Source: Syntrophaceae bacterium
GTDB taxonomy: Bacteria; Desulfobacterota; Syntrophia; Syntrophales; UBA5619
Length of the DNA: 8,709 bases
Reading direction: 5' to 3'
NCBI GenBank assembly: GCA_023249795.1
Contig: JAHFBU010000058.1
Coordinates: forward strand, 1-8,709
This document shows, piece after piece, positions 6,094-8,709 of this stretch. Every line of letters begins with the position of its first letter. Within the stretch, counting starts at the first letter, position 1. The translations under genes were made by a program, and so were the position numbers. Below the pieces are notes generated by a model. That model did no database searches, was not told where the DNA came from, and saw only the letters and a program-made list of their open reading frames with translations.

Positions 6094-8607
6094 TCAGTAT
6101 TTTCCAGTCAGGGCGAACGCCGCCCATACATATGGCGGATACCCCTCCCGGATCAGGCGGAGCTGCGCCGCCCGCAGCGCATCGGCTATGGGTTCCTTTT
6201 TATCCAGTTGTCGGTAGAAGAGATCCAGAAGGTGGGCCGCCGCGCGGTCGTCGACAAGCCAGAGGGTTGAAACCACCGATGGAATCCCTGTGGCAAGAAA
6301 CGCCCGCTGCAGAGAGGTCGGACCCTTTCCTTCCGGATCATTTTTCGGCATCGGATCGCATCCGCTGAGGACAACGGCCCTTTTCTGGAACCGAAGGCCG
6401 AAGATCTCGCGGATGGTCAGCCGGCCGTCCTGCCCCGCGCCCGAGGTCAGCAGCAGGCCCGAGTTCAGAATGTCATCCGGAAAAAACTGCCCCCGGACGG
6501 CAAAATGGAGGATGTCATAACCGGAAGAGCGATCCTCCACCTGCGCTTTGGTAGCCTGTTCGCCGAGTAAAACGGTTGTGGAGCCGATCCGCTTCCGGAT
6601 CCGTTCCACAACCAGTGTGGCGTTGCGGAGATCCAGCGCCTTGTTCTCCAGATTGGGGTTCCCAAAGGCCAGGACACGCGCGCCTGCCGTCCCGGTATCC
6701 CCCAGAACCCGTTCGAGAAAACCGGCATCGGGGAGATGGAAGAGGGGAAAGCCCTCGGCGAGAAACCGTCCCCGATAGCTCATGGCCGCAAAGGGAAGAT
6801 AGATCAACGCATCGTCGGGGATAAAGCCGATCCTCTCCCCGGAAACGAAGGGAATGACCGGTTTGAGCAGCAGATCGTAGGCCTTTTGGGAGAAGGTTTC
6901 GGTTCTTCTTTTATTCTTGTCCTGGATGGCCGCCAGGAAGGAAAAAACCAGAGTTCTCAGCTCCCCTCGCGGAAGATCGATACGCACCAGATGGACCTGT
7001 TCCCGGTGAATGGCCCAGACATAAAGACCGTCTGCCGTCGAGAAATAATCAAAAATGGTGGTATTGTCGTCCAGGAGGCGCTGGATGGAAACCGGATCCA
7101 CGCCTCTGACGGCAATCAGGGAGAGGAGGTTTCCATCCTCCGCACCGATCCGGCCGAGCAGAATGCGGTAAGTCTCCTCGGCCTGTTTCAGCCGATCCCT
7201 GAGTATACCGGACGCATTTCTGTCCGATACCCGAAGGAGGTAACGTTGAAGATCCCGGATCTCCTTCCCGAGGCCAGCCTCTTGTTTCAGCAGCTCCTTT
7301 TCGGCAGAACCTCTTCCAAGATCCTCCGCGGCCAGAAGATCGACGGTCATGAGCGTCTTGGCCTTCTCCGCGGCTATCATGGCCTCCCCGACCATTCCTT
7401 CTCCGGCCAGAAGCTCGACCAGGGATTCATAGACCGCCCGGCGCTGGCGGCGGCATATCTCGTCAAACATATCCGCTTTGAGCGAAAATCGCTGCGCCTC
7501 GATGATCCCGGCCGCCTCATTAAGAAACCTGATCGCCTCAAGGTTCCGTTTATCCCCCCGCTCGTAGCGGGCCAGAAGGAGCCTCGCCCAAACCCTATAG
7601 GGGGCGGTCAGGAAGAGGTCCGCCCTCTCACGCAGCAGTTCGGCCGCCCCGCGACCTTCGGTCGCGTATTCCCCCTGGAGGCCGAGTTCGCCCAGGAGCA
7701 TCAGGCCGCGGATCTCTGTCGCCTGGAATCCCGCCATCCGCGACAATTCAACGGCGGCGCCAAGCTGCCTGAGAGCCTCCGCCTTGTCCCCCCGCATCCA
7801 GGCATCCAGACCCAAAAAGGTGAGCCCTTCAGCCTCCGCCAGCTCGAAATCGGTTGACGCAAGGAGCTGTCCGGACTTCGACAGTCTGAGCTCCTGAGTC
7901 AGGACGAGGGCCTTGCGGAGATGGCTTTTGCGTTCGGCATCCGTCCCGGTTTCGGGCGCGCCGCCCGCACCGTAGATCTTAAGTAATCCGGGAAGGCGAT
8001 CGGCAAGAACAAAGGAGATCCCCGCGCCGAGTTCCGTGTCCCGTCGCAACATCCGGAGGTAAAGATCCTCCGAAAATTCCGGGTTATCCTGGAGCGACCG
8101 GGTCAGATGCGAAATGGCGAGGGGGAAATTCCCCTGCAAAAGGGCGCGATGGCCTTCGAGGTATTCGGGAAAGGCCCGGAGCGGCGGCTTCGTCCACCTT
8201 TCTCCAGCCGCACGGATAAGGCGGAGCGCCTCCGTCTCCCGGCCGAAATCCGACAGGAGAAGGACCTTCCGGCTTCGTGCCGCTGCCTCGCCGCTCCGAT
8301 TCTTTTCCCGAACGAATCTCTCGGCCGCCCTGTCCAGAAAATGGATCGCCTTGTCCACTTCACCCCGTGAGGCAAAGTGGTCGGCGACGGCAAAGAGGGT
8401 CAGAGGAAGAGCCTCGCCGGATGCCGCGGCGACGTCGCGGAGGCGATTGAGGTATTCCGCGGGGATTTCAGAATCGTAAGGGCCTTTCAGTTCAACCTGC
8501 GGTGGTGGCGCCACCGGCGCCACAAGTATGGGCGCCACCGCCTTCACGCAGCCGGAAACGACCAGGCCGAGGGAGATCAGAATCGTCAGAAAGGTTCGGA
8601 AAGGCAT
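6094..8607 (-). CDS. TPR-CHAT lipoprotein
   Basis: The predicted protein has 837 residues. A lipoprotein signal peptide (MPFRTFLTILISLGLVVSGC) places the lipid-bearing Cys at residue 20, followed by a proline-rich linker. No Asp follows the Cys, so the outer membrane is likely. Residues about 50-400 are helical with TPR-like units (for example ADHFASRGEVDKAIHFLDRA and LDAWMRGDKAEALRQL). A coiled-coil-like stretch follows at 410-490. The CHAT domain, a caspase-like fold, spans about 515-835, with DDALIYLPFAAM (598-609), DILHFAVRG and VVLSGC. The catalytic Cys is C750. The position before Gly that normally holds the catalytic His is R705 (HFAVRG), with H701 four residues earlier, so peptidase activity is doubtful. 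An AGAGGGG sequence precedes the ATG, seven bases after the stop codon of the upstream gene, implying co-transcription and perhaps coupled translation. The function is unknown; a protein-interaction role at the cell envelope fits best. Confidence 0.88.
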   Translation of the reverse strand: MPFRTFLTILISLGLVVSGCVKAVAPILVAPVAPPPQVELKGPYDSEIPAEYLNRLRDVAAASGEALPLTLFAVADHFASRGEVDKAIHFLDRAAERFVREKNRSGEAAARSRKVLLLSDFGRETEALRLIRAAGERWTKPPLRAFPEYLEGHRALLQGNFPLAISHLTRSLQDNPEFSEDLYLRMLRRDTELGAGISFVLADRLPGLLKIYGAGGAPETGTDAERKSHLRKALVLTQELRLSKSGQLLASTDFELAEAEGLTFLGLDAWMRGDKAEALRQLGAAVELSRMAGFQATEIRGLMLLGELGLQGEYATEGRGAAELLRERADLFLTAPYRVWARLLLARYERGDKRNLEAIRFLNEAAGIIEAQRFSLKADMFDEICRRQRRAVYESLVELLAGEGMVGEAMIAAEKAKTLMTVDLLAAEDLGRGSAEKELLKQEAGLGKEIRDLQRYLLRVSDRNASGILRDRLKQAEETYRILLGRIGAEDGNLLSLIAVRGVDPVSIQRLLDDNTTIFDYFSTADGLYVWAIHREQVHLVRIDLPRGELRTLVFSFLAAIQDKNKRRTETFSQKAYDLLLKPVIPFVSGERIGFIPDDALIYLPFAAMSYRGRFLAEGFPLFHLPDAGFLERVLGDTGTAGARVLAFGNPNLENKALDLRNATLVVERIRKRIGSTTVLLGEQATKAQVEDRSSGYDILHFAVRGQFFPDDILNSGLLLTSGAGQDGRLTIREIFGLRFQKRAVVLSGCDPMPKNDPEGKGPTSLQRAFLATGIPSVVSTLWLVDDRAAAHLLDLFYRQLDKKEPIADALRAAQLRLIREGYPPYVWAAFALTGKY

Positions 8608-8614
8608 GACCCCT

Positions 8615-8709
8615 CTATCTTAAAAAACCCTGGATGATCCGGTTAACCGACTCCTCGTACGTAAGCCCGAGGCTCATCAGTTTCGTCAGTTGTTCGCCTG
8701 CGATCTTTC
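8615..8709 (-). CDS. C-terminal fragment of a possible SufB/SufD-family protein
   Basis: Only the last 30 codons and the TAG stop (8615-8617) are in the window, and the gene continues beyond the right edge. The visible tail includes LTKLMSLGLTYEESVNRII and ends GFLR. It resembles the C-terminal end of SufB/SufD Fe-S cluster assembly proteins, which typically read like LMsRGlseeEA...I..GFL. That match is from memory over a very short stretch. The reading frame is supported by its amphipathic, protein-like composition and by its stop lying seven bases before the CHAT start. The other two frames of this strand hit stops within the stretch. Confidence 0.5.
   Translation of the reverse strand, partial: KIAGEQLTKLMSLGLTYEESVNRIIQGFLR

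Noticed and set aside
6018..6368. 116-codon + strand open frame starting in the inverted-repeat element
   Set aside because: It begins inside the repeat and runs antisense through the conserved CHAT C-terminus, with no ribosome binding site or domain.
6736..7857. 373-codon open frame on the + strand inside the CHAT gene
   Set aside because: It overlaps a well-supported 837-residue TPR-CHAT lipoprotein on the other strand, and its translation looks like an antisense shadow.
6094..8607. TPR-CHAT as the protease partner of a type III-E CRISPR system
   Set aside because: There is no CRISPR array or Cas7-like gene in the window, and the protein carries a lipoprotein signal peptide, unlike the cytosolic CRISPR-associated protease.

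Overview
This is an accessory-style bacterial window, most likely from an anaerobic deltaproteobacterium (Desulfobacterota, Syntrophales or a relative). That assignment is an inference. It rests on the type of multidomain HD-GYP sensor, the mid-to-high GC coding style, and a palindromic intergenic element of a kind I associate with those genomes. No rRNA, tRNA, CRISPR array or insertion sequence is visible.

The window has two convergent halves. On the + strand, positions 3-4812 hold three closely spaced genes with 46 and 39 bp gaps, consistent with one transcript. They encode (i) the C-terminal two thirds or more of an alpha/beta hydrolase whose nucleophile elbow carries cysteine instead of serine, (ii) a B12-binding-type radical SAM enzyme with an intact CX3CX2C cluster motif, and (iii) a 788-residue membrane-anchored sensor with an N-terminal V4R-like domain, two TM helices, GAF, PAS, and a complete HD-GYP cyclic-di-GMP phosphodiesterase domain. 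The first two look like parts of a biosynthetic or lipid/small-molecule modification pathway whose product cannot be deduced from this window. The third is a signalling protein that may or may not be functionally linked.

On the - strand, reading right to left, are the last 30 codons of a gene resembling the C-terminus of SufB/SufD Fe-S assembly proteins, then 7 bp later an 837-residue TPR-CHAT lipoprotein. A 211-bp non-coding gap with a roughly 123-bp inverted-repeat element follows, and then a well-conserved dTDP-glucose 4,6-dehydratase (rmlB/rfbB). The rmlB gene converges on the HD-GYP gene with only 17 bp between their stop codons.

The points most worth following are the Cys-nucleophile hydrolase next to the radical SAM enzyme, the CHAT domain in which the usual catalytic His position reads Arg while the Cys is kept, the His/Cys-rich motif in the sensor's N-terminal domain, and the inverted-repeat element ending exactly at the CHAT stop codon.
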